Shown here in pieces: positions 1 through 7,200 of a stretch of 10,783 nucleotides of DNA; position 1 is the stretch's first letter, and every line of letters starts with the position of its first letter. The notes under the pieces were generated by a model. That model saw only the letters and a program-made list of their open reading frames with translations. It had not been told where the DNA came from and made no database searches. Source of the stretch: an archaeon (GTDB taxonomy: Archaea; Thermoproteota; QMWL01); NCBI GenBank assembly GCA_003661605.2, contig QMWL02000014.1, positions 1-10,783 of the forward strand, in the 5' to 3' direction. Position numbers and translations under genes: made by a program.

Positions 1-1004
1 ACTACGTGTAGAGCGCTGCGTCGACCTCCTCGTTCTTCGACAACGTAGACGGGTGCATCGATGAGCTGTTGGGCGAACTCGCTGGGGTTTCGGATGGTTG
101 CAGAGACGCCGATTACTTGAAGCGGTCCTGCGATGCGTCGGAGTCGGTATAGGATGAAGCGAACGTTAGCGCCGAAGGCGCCTGTGTAGGTGTGAAGCTC
201 GTCGATGACAACGATGCGAACGCTCCGTATTAGGTTGGAAAACCAGTCGCGGCGTTGGAGGTGTTCATGTACCATGTCGAAGTTTGTGACGAGGATGGGT
301 GGTGGGCGTGCAACTATAGCGCGCCGTTCATCAGCGGGTGTATCACCATCAACGACTCGTGCATCGATACCGAGTTGCGCGCTTAGTGCTGCGAGCTTTG
401 TGAGCTGGTCGCGTGCGAGGGCTTTCGTGGGGTAAACGAGGAGCGCGAAGGGCCATCGCTGTTGCTGTTCCTGAAGGAGGCGTTCGAAGATTGGTATGAT
501 GAAGCAGAGGCTTTTTCCAGCACCTGTCGGCGCTACTACTATGACATTCTCTCCACGTCGTACGGCCTCAATCGCCTCAACCTGGAATCGGTAGAGCGCT
601 CGAACGCCGAGATTTTCGAGGGCTTGAGCAAGCTTCCGATTTCGAACGAACTCTTTTACAGGCGTAGCGGGAGGAAGAGGATCAGGAGGTTCGTACCGAT
701 AGTGAGCTACGTAGTGGCGCGTGTTTGTGAGTATGTCAAGGAGTTCCGGAGGAAGTTTCCGAGGGTCCAGCCCGTACTTACGTACCTCATCGAGCACCTC
801 GCGAGGATCTCGAATGTAGCCACTACCTACCAGCCAGCGACGTATGTTTTCTTCATTAGAGGCCTCTGCGTAGGCCTCCTCGTAGTCAGAGGCTTCTGTA
901 GTGTGGAAGCGAAAGCCGCACCGTTCGCAGTAGACCAGAAATCCTAACCCAACTGCACGGATCGTAAGGGTTCGACGATCACATACAGGACACGTCCAGC
1001 CCAA
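1..1004 (-). CDS. Hrq1/YprA(MrfA)-type superfamily 2 DNA helicase with N-terminal zinc ribbon, partial (C-terminus off the left edge)
   Basis: The reading frame is open for 334 codons from a TTG at 1004 to the window edge. A TGA lies two codons upstream and there is no earlier start, so TTG is effectively forced. Seen directly: a zinc-ribbon-like Cys pair set at residues 5/8 and 26/29; a linker region; a Q-like FQ at 140-141; Walker A APTGAGKS at 158-165; motif Ia PTKALARDQ at 192-200; DELH (motif II) at 268-271, followed by TYTGAFGANV; SAT (motif III) at 301-303; and a VVEERGGRR segment. The PTKALARDQ / DELHxYxGxFG / SATIxNP combination is characteristic of COG1205 helicases (bacterial MrfA/YprA, eukaryotic Hrq1), 3'-5' helicases linked to DNA repair. 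The second RecA domain and the C-terminal Zn region expected in this family are outside the window. It lies downstream of tRNA-Cys on the same strand. Subfamily and function are inferred; the helicase call is firm. Confidence 0.87.
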   Translation of the reverse strand, partial: MGWTCPVCDRRTLTIRAVGLGFLVYCERCGFRFHTTEASDYEEAYAEASNEENIRRWLVGSGYIRDPREVLDEVRKYGLDPRKLPPELLDILTNTRHYVAHYRYEPPDPLPPATPVKEFVRNRKLAQALENLGVRALYRFQVEAIEAVRRGENVIVVAPTGAGKSLCFIIPIFERLLQEQQQRWPFALLVYPTKALARDQLTKLAALSAQLGIDARVVDGDTPADERRAIVARPPPILVTNFDMVHEHLQRRDWFSNLIRSVRIVVIDELHTYTGAFGANVRFILYRLRRIAGPLQVIGVSATIRNPSEFAQQLIDAPVYVVEERGGRRSALHV

Positions 1005-1020
1005 TCACGTAGTGTGATGA

Positions 1021-1031
1021 TGTCCTATTTG
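1021..1031 (-). promoter_or_regulatory. Possible weak TATA element for the helicase gene
   Basis: On the minus strand the 46-nt gap between tRNA-Cys and the helicase contains CAAATAGGAC, with its A/T core about 24 nt before the TTG start. That spacing would place transcription initiation at or near the start codon, giving a leaderless mRNA. The match to an archaeal TATA box is weak, and read-through from the tRNA promoter is an equally good explanation. There is no Shine-Dalgarno-like GGAGG before the TTG. Confidence 0.25.
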
Positions 1032-1050
1032 GAGATTCGGTAGCGCATCG

Positions 1051-1126
1051 TGGAGGCGGGGGTGGGATTCGAACCCACGTAGAGCCGGTCTGCAGCCGGC
1101 CGCGTGTACCCCTCCGCCACCCCGCC
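1051..1126 (-). tRNA. trnC: tRNA-Cys(GCA), intronless, CCA encoded
   Basis: The minus strand folds into a full cloverleaf. The acceptor arm is GGCGGGG/CCCCGCC, followed by T (discriminator U73) and an encoded CCA at 1053-1051. The D-stem is GCG/CGC with a G13-A22 apposition. The anticodon arm is GCCGG-CTGCAGA-CCGGC, so the anticodon is GCA, which reads Cys codons. The variable loop is 5 nt, and the T-arm is GTGGG-TTCGAAT-CCCAC. The total is 76 nt including CCA and there is no intron. U73 together with GCA is the known identity set for cysteine tRNAs. Nineteen of twenty paired positions in the four stems are G:C, which suggests a thermophile. It sits between the asparagine-synthetase-like gene and the helicase gene, all on the same strand. 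Confidence 0.97.
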
Positions 1127-1150
1127 CGCCGTTCACTAGAGCGCTAACCC

Positions 1151-1167
1151 GTTTAATAAGGCTTTCG
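1151..1167 (-). promoter_or_regulatory. Archaeal TATA box plus BRE for tRNA-Cys
   Basis: In the 53-bp gap upstream of the tRNA the minus strand reads CGAAAGC then CTTATTAAAC. The AT core is centred about 29 bp before the tRNA 5' end at 1126, which matches archaeal TATA-box spacing. The purine-rich stretch immediately upstream fits a TFB recognition element. The only strongly AT-rich patch in the gap is this one, so the tRNA probably has its own promoter rather than depending on the upstream gene. Confidence 0.7.
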
Positions 1168-1179
1168 ATCAGAGCTTCT

Positions 1180-2352
1180 TCACGGGGAAGGCGTTCTCGT
1201 GCCTCTTAGCGCCTTGAGAACCACTTTATGAATGCGAGTAGCGTACTGAATGGCCTTCTTGGGGGCAAGAGCGATGTCGCGGTGTAGTCCTAGTTTTACA
1301 GCGATTTGCCGAAGTAGGCGTTTTCTCTCAGTTGGAGTAAGGTGTCTTCCGATGAACTCTTGGAGAGCTGCAGCAATAACAGGCGGGCTCAGATAGGGTG
1401 GGTAGTGCAGCAGTCTTGCTGCTGCTACAGCAAGCCAGTCTCGTACAACACCTTCTGTGAGGAGAGCTTCGAGATCGCGCCAACGCCTCTGTTGTGCAGC
1501 GATAACACCTTCCTCTGTAAGGAGCCGTTGGTGCTGTGCGTATCCGCAAAAGAGTTCGTCAGCACCTTGCCCCGTAACAAGTACTTGCGCTCCTGCACGA
1601 TTTGCCGCCTTGGCAGCAAGGTACAACGATACTGCAACAGATAGAGTTAGGGGATGTGGGGGGAGCGCAAGTAGAAGGAGGGAGGTTGCTTCTACGATCT
1701 CGCGTTCTGCTACTTCGTACTCTATCAGATCGATTCCGTCGATAAAGTGAGCTGCTTGACGTGCTTGCTGAAGCCCAGGACTACCGGGAAGACCGACTGC
1801 TACCGCCATAACGCTACCCCATTCACGTGCGATTAGGTGAGTGAGAAGACCACTATCCAACCCACCTGAGAAGCTCACAGCTGTGTTACGGGGAAGTAGC
1901 TGCAGGGACAGGCGAAGTGCTTCTTCTAAGGATAGGGGAGGGTAGGTAAGACGTGCGAGTTCTACCCACTTAGAGTTGCGGAGGCAGAAGGTTCGTTGAG
2001 GGGCAAGTATCCGTGTGCCTGATATAAGCCAAGGAGTTGGGACGAGAGGTAGGGAATGGGTAGTGTACAGGGGGTAAGGCAGCGTGGTGCGGACAGAGAT
2101 GAAGCTCTCGTGTAGTTGAAGTTGTAGCGACGACCAGCTGCTTAGAGATGACGTGTGTGCAGTACTGGGAGTCAGACCTAAGGTTATCGTACAGAGTTTC
2201 TTGGTGAAAGTTACCTGGGTCCACTTCACGAGGTTTGAGAAGGTTGCAACAGCAACGGTGCTGTCTTTGTATAGGTAGTGCAGGGGACCAAGCACGAGTG
2301 CTAGCTTCGCGGTTAACCGCTCTACAGCGGTAGGGCTGGAAAGTGCGAGCAA
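1180..2352 (-). CDS. Asparagine-synthetase-like (AsnB C-terminal domain) ATP-pyrophosphatase protein with degenerate N-terminal half
   Basis: This is a 390-residue protein. Residues ~140-375 form an asparagine-synthetase-type PP-loop domain: VSFSGGLDSGLLTHL with the SGGLDS ATP-pyrophosphate loop at 162-167, GQGADELFCGY at 261-271, and a C-terminal LAPKKAIQYATR segment at 362-373 that resembles the conserved end of AsnB synthetase domains. In AsnB this domain adenylates aspartate and transfers ammonia to it. Residues 1-135 have no Cys2 nucleophile; a stretch such as GPLHYLYKDSTVAVATF (22-38) recalls beta strands of the Ntn glutaminase domain, but the rest is Ser/Thr/Leu-rich and unrecognisable. 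The protein may therefore use free ammonia or a partner glutaminase, or it may act on another carboxylate. The start is TTG at 2352, after an in-frame TAG at 2371-2373; a GTG at 2295 (residue 20) is an alternative. It is divergent from purB. The exact substrate is unknown. Confidence 0.75.
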   Translation of the reverse strand: MLALSSPTAVERLTAKLALVLGPLHYLYKDSTVAVATFSNLVKWTQVTFTKKLCTITLGLTPSTAHTSSLSSWSSLQLQLHESFISVRTTLPYPLYTTHSLPLVPTPWLISGTRILAPQRTFCLRNSKWVELARLTYPPLSLEEALRLSLQLLPRNTAVSFSGGLDSGLLTHLIAREWGSVMAVAVGLPGSPGLQQARQAAHFIDGIDLIEYEVAEREIVEATSLLLLALPPHPLTLSVAVSLYLAAKAANRAGAQVLVTGQGADELFCGYAQHQRLLTEEGVIAAQQRRWRDLEALLTEGVVRDWLAVAAARLLHYPPYLSPPVIAAALQEFIGRHLTPTERKRLLRQIAVKLGLHRDIALAPKKAIQYATRIHKVVLKALRGTRTPSP

Positions 2353-2383
2353 CGCTATTACTGTGTTAGGCTAGTGTTAGGCG
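2353..2383. promoter_or_regulatory. 31-bp divergent gap with a tandem GTGTTAGGC repeat
   Basis: The gap between the two divergent TTG starts is only 31 bp. It holds two exact copies of GTGTTAGGC at 2363-2371 and 2374-2382, spaced 11 bp start to start, about one helical turn. CTATTA at 2355-2360 lies about 26 bp before the purB start and could be a TATA-like element for a leaderless purB message. No comparable element is seen for the minus-strand gene. The tandem repeat could be an operator or a TFB/regulator contact site, or chance in a short gap. Confidence 0.4.
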
Positions 2384-3754
2384 TTGCCCATACTTCCGAT
2401 CGATGCGGGTCGATACGGTAATCCGGACATGGTGCGGTTATTCACCGAGGAAGCGCGGTTAGAAGCTATGCTAGAGGTGGAGGCAGCGCTAGCAAAAGCG
2501 CAAGCGGCGCTAGGTATGATTCCTGAAGAAGCTGCACGCGTAATCACTGAACGAGCTTCTCTAAAGTACGTATCGCTAGAACGTGTCAAGGAGATCGAAC
2601 AGCAGATTCGACATGACGTTATGGCTATGGTTCTGGCGCTTAGTGAGGCGTGTGGAGAGTACGGAGGCTATGTACACTATGGAGCGACCAGCTATGATAT
2701 TGTAGACACAGCCTGGGGGCTGATTCTGAAGCGAGCGCTTGAGATACTGCGTAGCAGGCTGCTTAGCTTAGAGCGCACTCTGATCCGCCTTGTCCAGCGG
2801 TACCGAAACACGGTGATGGTTGGGAGAACCCACGGACAGCACGCACTTCCTATCACACTCGGGCTGAAGTTTGCAGTATGGCTAGCGGAGGTAGACCGTC
2901 ACATCGATCGTTTAGACCAGGTTCGAGATCGTGTAGTAGTGGGTAAGATGACGGGAGCGGTCGGTACGCAAGCAGCGTTTGGGGAAAGAGGTCTGGAGCT
3001 ACAGCGACTGGTTCTTCGAGAGCTTGAGTTGGGCGAGCCGCTTGTTACGACACAGATTCTGCAACGAGATCGTTACGCAGAGCTAGTGTGTTTGCTCGCC
3101 ATACTTGCATCGAGCTTGGACAAGTTTGCTACGGAGATTCGAAACTTACAGCGAACAGAGATCGACGAGATTCGAGAAGCGTTCGATGTAAGCCGACAAG
3201 TAGGAAGCACGGCAATGCCCCACAAGCGCAATCCGATAAGGTGCGAGCGTGTATCGGGGCTTGCTCGTGTGGTAAGAGGTCTTGTTTCCCCCGCTTTAGA
3301 GAACGTGGTGAGTTGGCATGAGAGGGATTTAGCAAACTCCAGCGCTGAGCGTTTTCTGCTGCCTGAGGCACTAATCCTTGTTGACTACATGGTGTCATTA
3401 ATGGAGCAAGTGCTGTCGGGGCTTGAGGTAAACGAAGAAGCTATTCGACGCAACCTATACCTAACTGGAGGAGCTATTCTCAGCGAGCGGCTAGTAGTTG
3501 AGCTTGTGAAACGAGGGGTAGGACGTCAGGAGGCTCATGAGCTGGTACGGAAAGCTGCTATGCGTGCATACGCAAGCAAACGCAGGTTTAGCGATGTTGT
3601 AAAGGAAGATCCTCAGATAACCAAGTACATACAGCCTGACGAACTAGACATGCTGCTGGACCCGGTTTCGTATCTGGGAACTACGCAGCAGCAAATAGAT
3701 AGACTTCTCTCCTACATCAGAGATAAGCGAGGCTACCCCTCTTCAGAGGAGTAG
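2384..3754 (+). CDS. purB: Adenylosuccinate lyase
   Basis: This fumarase/aspartase-superfamily enzyme acts twice in purine synthesis, splitting SAICAR and adenylosuccinate with release of fumarate. At 456 residues the length is normal. Seen: N-terminal PIDAGRYGNPDM, which matches the usual archaeal PurB opening; HD at 78-79; HYGATSYD at 98-105; GRTHGQHALP at 147-156 with the catalytic-region histidine; and the superfamily signature GSTAMPHKRNP at 274-284 on the mobile active-site loop. The loop reads GST where GSS is common. The protein should be a cytosolic homotetramer. The TTG start at 2384 follows an in-frame TAG at 2378-2380, and the next in-frame ATG would remove conserved sequence, so TTG is well supported. 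This is the only plus-strand gene. Its last 22 bp overlap the 3' end of the convergent hel308 gene. No other purine genes are adjacent. Confidence 0.96.
   Translation: MPILPIDAGRYGNPDMVRLFTEEARLEAMLEVEAALAKAQAALGMIPEEAARVITERASLKYVSLERVKEIEQQIRHDVMAMVLALSEACGEYGGYVHYGATSYDIVDTAWGLILKRALEILRSRLLSLERTLIRLVQRYRNTVMVGRTHGQHALPITLGLKFAVWLAEVDRHIDRLDQVRDRVVVGKMTGAVGTQAAFGERGLELQRLVLRELELGEPLVTTQILQRDRYAELVCLLAILASSLDKFATEIRNLQRTEIDEIREAFDVSRQVGSTAMPHKRNPIRCERVSGLARVVRGLVSPALENVVSWHERDLANSSAERFLLPEALILVDYMVSLMEQVLSGLEVNEEAIRRNLYLTGGAILSERLVVELVKRGVGRQEAHELVRKAAMRAYASKRRFSDVVKEDPQITKYIQPDELDMLLDPVSYLGTTQQQIDRLLSYIRDKRGYPSSEE
3733..3754. repeat. 22-bp imperfect inverted repeat spanning the purB/hel308 convergent overlap
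   Basis: The whole overlap of the two convergent genes is an inverted repeat. CTAC at its left end mirrors GTAG at its right end, and the inner arms CCTCT (3738-3742) and AGAGG (3745-3749) flank a 2-nt centre with a single mismatched pair between the outer and inner blocks. The two stop codons (TAG on each strand) are the outermost bases. Because of the symmetry both proteins carry the residues SSEE at their C-terminus. It could fold as a hairpin in either mRNA and act as a shared 3' end signal; no T-run follows, so terminator function is only a guess. Confidence 0.6.
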
Positions 3755-6009
3755 TCCAGCAGCGTTCGAGGTCGGCGCGTTTTCCTCGGAGGGGTAACGG
3801 GTGTAGATGGCGGACCTTTCCGCAGTAGGCGTTTGGCAGCCCGAACAATCTCCTCTACAATACGGCGAGGCGGTTTTCGGCCTAGAGCATCTGTCATTAT
3901 TGAACGCAAGCGCTCGATGTCCGTGCTAACCAGATCTTCAACCGTCCGTATACCGCTATTGTAGAGCTTTCGAGCGCGAGCACGACCAATCTGCTCGATG
4001 CAGGCGAGAGGAACCAGTTCGTTTCGAACACCTTTCCGTATACGTACTGAGAGCGTGTCTAGAATCTGCGCTTCTTTCTCGAAGCCTAGTGCATTCGCTA
4101 GCCGAGCCCACGATGCAGCAATCCACACGGTACTATCAACGAAACGGTGAAGGTCGCCTGGTTCTACACGCCAGTTTTGATGGATGTCGCTAGGTTTTTG
4201 TTCATCGATCCACGCTTCTAACACGAGTGCTACGAGTAGTGCGCGAAGAACGTGATAGGGGTCTTGAAGGTACTCGTACAGAACTTCAGGTATCTCATCT
4301 CGACGGGTTACGGCGATTCGCTCCAATGTTTTTCGTGGGATGCTGTAAGGAGCCACGCTCGCTTGAGGGCTTGCAACGAGGATTAACAGATAGGATAGGG
4401 TGGTTTTGAGTTCCTCCTTGCGCTCTAGGGTTGCACGGAAGAGTGAGGCAGTACAAGGGTAGAGGTACAGCTCAGCGGTTAAGCGTCCGAATTGCGTTGG
4501 AGCGAACTGCTCCAGTGACCCTTTGAGAAAGCCTTCTTCAATGAGTTCCCGGAGAGCTTTTTTGAGAATGCGAGGAAGGTAGCGGCGGCGCTGTTTTGCA
4601 AGCAGCGATTTCTCGAAGAAGCAAAGCATTTCGTCGTAGCTTCGAGCAATACCAGTTACTGCAGCTGCGAGTACGTGAAACGGAAAGCGAAGGCTGTGAT
4701 CTAGCTGGGAGTAGACAGGTTCAGGCTCTTGACCGAGCAGATCCCAGAAGAACTCTACGTCTTCAACAGTACGTGCTAAGAGAAGACCGTGCCCTTCGTT
4801 ATCATAGAGGGGGCGACCAGCACGGCCAAGCATCTGCTTGATCTCTGAAACGGGTATTCGTCGGAAGGAACCTGATTCATAGCGATAGGTGGTTGTGATT
4901 ACAACTGTATGCGCGGGTAAGTTAACCCCAGCTGCTAGTGTCGTTGTTGATACAAGCGCGGCGAGCGCTTCCATTCGAAAGGCATCTTCTACAAGAGCGC
5001 GCTCCTCAGGACCCAGTCCCGCGTGATGAAAGGCAACGCCTCTCTTTATGACCCGAATAAGCCGCTCCGTTAGCTCAGAGTAGTTTTCGCTTCGGCGAAG
5101 ACGCTCCACGACTTTAGTAAGAAGCGCTTCTCGGTTCTTCTGCTTCGTGAAGGTCCTGAAGTCGAAGGTGTCCGCAAGCGTACTAGCGGTTTGTACAGCC
5201 CTTCGCCGTGTATCTGCGAAGACTAGAACGGGTTCGCCGTGAAGAACGTAGTGTATGACTGCATCTGCGAGTGCTGAGCCCGTGCGTTTTTCGAAGTGCT
5301 CTCTACTTCCATCTGAGAACAAGATGGAGTTTTTCCACAAGACTCCTTCGCGAAGAGGAACCGGGCGCCAGTTGGAAATCACTAGCTCTGCATTAAGCCA
5401 TTCAGCAAGTTCTGCAGCGTTTCCAACTGTAGCGCTTAACAGGAGGACCTGTACGTGAGGGAAGCGGTGGAGGAACTGGCAAAGGAGGAATTCAGCAGTA
5501 GCTCCACGGTCTAAATCACCTAGTATGTGTGCTTCGTCGAACACAACCAGCCCGATTTCCTGTAGGTGGGAGGATCGGCGACGTAGCAGACTGTCTAGTT
5601 TCTCGTAGGTAGCGATGAGGATATCGTTACGTAGCGGGTTCCCGGTGGTTACGTGGGGGTCGCCTACAGATATGCCTATGCGCAGTCGGCGTCCATCAGG
5701 TTTGCGAAGGTGCGCATACCTGAGTACAAAATCTCGGTACTTTTCGCTTGCCAAGGCTTTAAGGGGAGTTAGATAAATGGCGCGCCTCCCCTCCTGTAAT
5801 ACGGTGTTGAGAATCCCAATTTTTGCAACAAGAGTTTTACCACTAGCAGACGGCGTTGCTACGACAATATTCCGACCCTCAAGCAGACCTTTCTGAAGAG
5901 CGGCGACCTGTGTAGGGAAGAGATGTGTGATGCCCTCTTGGCTTAAGATCTCACGTAGTTCTGAAGGAAGGGGCGTGCGGTCTATTGGAGTAAGGTCCTC
6001 GATCTTCAA
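3733..6009 (-). CDS. hel308: Hel308 (Hjm)-family Ski2-like DNA helicase
   Basis: The encoded protein has 758 residues and is an ATP-dependent 3'-5' helicase that remodels stalled forks and supports recombination repair. Motifs in order: Q-motif FPTQ at 31-34; Walker A ATPSASGKT at 51-59; TPLKALASEK at 81-90; DEAH at 159-162; SAT at 192-194; WRPVPLREGV at 214-223, typical of Hel308; FHHAGL at 328-332; STTTLAAGVNLPAHTV at 354-369; QMLGRAGRP at 392-400. The C-terminal part has the Hel308 EAWIDE and PGDLHRFVD segments (598-625) and a helix-hairpin-helix IGRARARKLYNSGI at 674-687. A Pro/Arg-rich tail follows, ending RTLLDYSSEEG. The start is TTG at 6009, overlapping the TGA of the preceding GTPase gene by 4 nt (TTGA). 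An in-frame TGA lies 15 nt upstream and there is no early ATG, so this start is secure. Slightly longer than the usual ~700 residues because of the tail. Confidence 0.93.
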   Translation of the reverse strand: MKIEDLTPIDRTPLPSELREILSQEGITHLFPTQVAALQKGLLEGRNIVVATPSASGKTLVAKIGILNTVLQEGRRAIYLTPLKALASEKYRDFVLRYAHLRKPDGRRLRIGISVGDPHVTTGNPLRNDILIATYEKLDSLLRRRSSHLQEIGLVVFDEAHILGDLDRGATAEFLLCQFLHRFPHVQVLLLSATVGNAAELAEWLNAELVISNWRPVPLREGVLWKNSILFSDGSREHFEKRTGSALADAVIHYVLHGEPVLVFADTRRRAVQTASTLADTFDFRTFTKQKNREALLTKVVERLRRSENYSELTERLIRVIKRGVAFHHAGLGPEERALVEDAFRMEALAALVSTTTLAAGVNLPAHTVVITTTYRYESGSFRRIPVSEIKQMLGRAGRPLYDNEGHGLLLARTVEDVEFFWDLLGQEPEPVYSQLDHSLRFPFHVLAAAVTGIARSYDEMLCFFEKSLLAKQRRRYLPRILKKALRELIEEGFLKGSLEQFAPTQFGRLTAELYLYPCTASLFRATLERKEELKTTLSYLLILVASPQASVAPYSIPRKTLERIAVTRRDEIPEVLYEYLQDPYHVLRALLVALVLEAWIDEQKPSDIHQNWRVEPGDLHRFVDSTVWIAASWARLANALGFEKEAQILDTLSVRIRKGVRNELVPLACIEQIGRARARKLYNSGIRTVEDLVSTDIERLRSIMTDALGRKPPRRIVEEIVRAAKRLLRKGPPSTPVTPPRKTRRPRTLLDYSSEEG

Positions 6010-7181
6010 GAGGCACGTATTTCAACAACATCACCATCTTCTAAGACGTGATGAGCGCCTACGCGCTCACCCGGAAATCGAACGGAACGACCCCAGACTC
6101 TAGCGTATTTGAATCCACGGGAAAGACGGGAGTGTAGGAGTGCTGCAACCTCAATTACGCGAGTACCACGAGGAACTAGAATAGGTCTGTCGGAGGGTTT
6201 ACTACGGGAAGGCTCCTTTGCGTACACTCTGATCAGATCCATGACTCGAAGAAGAGCGTGTGCGACTTCTTTTCGTAGGACCTCTGGATCCCCCCTGATT
6301 AGAAGTAGAGGTAGATGTCCTGCTATCGCGCTGGTAAGTCGGCCAAACTGTACCCCCTCCGGATCTAAATCTGCCTTTGTAGCAAGTACGATGGCAGGTT
6401 TCCTGACCACAGGATGGAGAATTCGCTCCTCGATCTGATCCAAGGAGGCTTCTCCGCGTATAATGACATCAGCGTTGCGTACTCCATAATCGGTGAGAAT
6501 TCGACGTACGTCGTCTTCGCAGCAGTCTACGAGCCTACCCTCTACACGGAGATGTAGTCCGTATCCTGGATGACGGCGCTGAATCAATAGTTCAGGACCT
6601 TGGAGGATATCGATGCCGCCCTCGAAAAGCTCTGATGCCAGTACTTGAAACTGTACTATCGGGTCTTGGGACAGGTCTATGGCGAGGGCAATTGCGTCAG
6701 CGTTACGGGCTGCAGCAAGTGCGATAGTGCCATCAGCACGCCCCTCTGATGCGCCTTCGATTATCGAGGGTACTTCGACAAGCTGTATGTACACTCCATC
6801 AGCGACGAGCATACCTGGAGTAGGCGCTCGAGTTGAGAAGGGTACGGGAGATTCTTCGACCGATGCGCCAGTAAGTTGGCGGAGTAAGCGGCTCTTCCCA
6901 GAGTTGGGTACGCCTACGAGGGCGACTTGAGGCGTACCTCGCTCTTTTGGTACGAAGAGGCTGAACCCGCGTCGTCCAGCCTTCTTTTGACGTTCAAGTG
7001 CTAGCTCTTTGCGGAGCTGCGCGATTCGGGATTTAACGTGGCGACGAAGCTTTTCTGTTCCCTTATGTTTGGGTACCGCCGATAGGAACTCCTGTAGTGC
7101 ACGTAGTTTCTCTTCCTTCGTTTTTGCACGAGCAGCTTTTTCCCAAAGCGCCCGCGCTTCAGCGGGTAGGTTAGCGGGCAC
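6006..7181 (-). CDS. OBG/DRG-related GTPase with C-terminal TGS domain (COG1163-like)
   Basis: The protein has 391 residues. A basic, helical N-terminus (1-70) contains VPKHKGTEKL at 36-45, resembling a DRG-related subfamily of TGS GTPases. The G domain has G1 GVPNSGKS at 90-97, a G2-like PFSTRAPTPGM at 114-124, a G3 region reading VEVPSIIEGASEG at 135-147 in place of the usual DxPG, and G4 TKAD at 268-271 in place of NKxD. A TGS domain closes the protein (about 332-390, ending LEDGDVVEIRAS). DRG proteins associate with ribosomes and translation, so this probably acts there. The changed G3 motif questions normal GTP hydrolysis. The start is GTG at 7181, after an in-frame TAA; the first ATG is at residue 124. 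It lies between mcm (36-nt gap) and hel308 (4-nt overlap), with a TATA-like patch about 24 nt before the GTG. Confidence 0.85.
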   Translation of the reverse strand: MPANLPAEARALWEKAARAKTKEEKLRALQEFLSAVPKHKGTEKLRRHVKSRIAQLRKELALERQKKAGRRGFSLFVPKERGTPQVALVGVPNSGKSRLLRQLTGASVEESPVPFSTRAPTPGMLVADGVYIQLVEVPSIIEGASEGRADGTIALAAARNADAIALAIDLSQDPIVQFQVLASELFEGGIDILQGPELLIQRRHPGYGLHLRVEGRLVDCCEDDVRRILTDYGVRNADVIIRGEASLDQIEERILHPVVRKPAIVLATKADLDPEGVQFGRLTSAIAGHLPLLLIRGDPEVLRKEVAHALLRVMDLIRVYAKEPSRSKPSDRPILVPRGTRVIEVAALLHSRLSRGFKYARVWGRSVRFPGERVGAHHVLEDGDVVEIRAS

Positions 7182-7200
7182 GCAGAGAGCTTAAACTACC

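Noticed and set aside
205..435. Plus-strand frame within the helicase gene
   Set aside because: Antisense to the Walker A to DELH region of the helicase; Arg/Ser-rich shadow translation.
462..947. 161-codon plus-strand open frame
   Set aside because: Lies wholly antisense to the minus-strand helicase gene, whose frame carries intact helicase motifs and a zinc ribbon; the plus-strand product has no recognisable pattern.
1080..1110. tRNA-Cys intron
   Set aside because: The anticodon loop is a normal 7 nt and the tRNA is 73 nt plus CCA, so there is no room for an intron.
1342..1750. Plus- and minus-strand short frames inside the asparagine-synthetase-like gene
   Set aside because: All overlap the PP-loop domain frame, which has clear SGGLDS and GQGADE motifs; the others are Cys/Ser/Arg-rich shadows.
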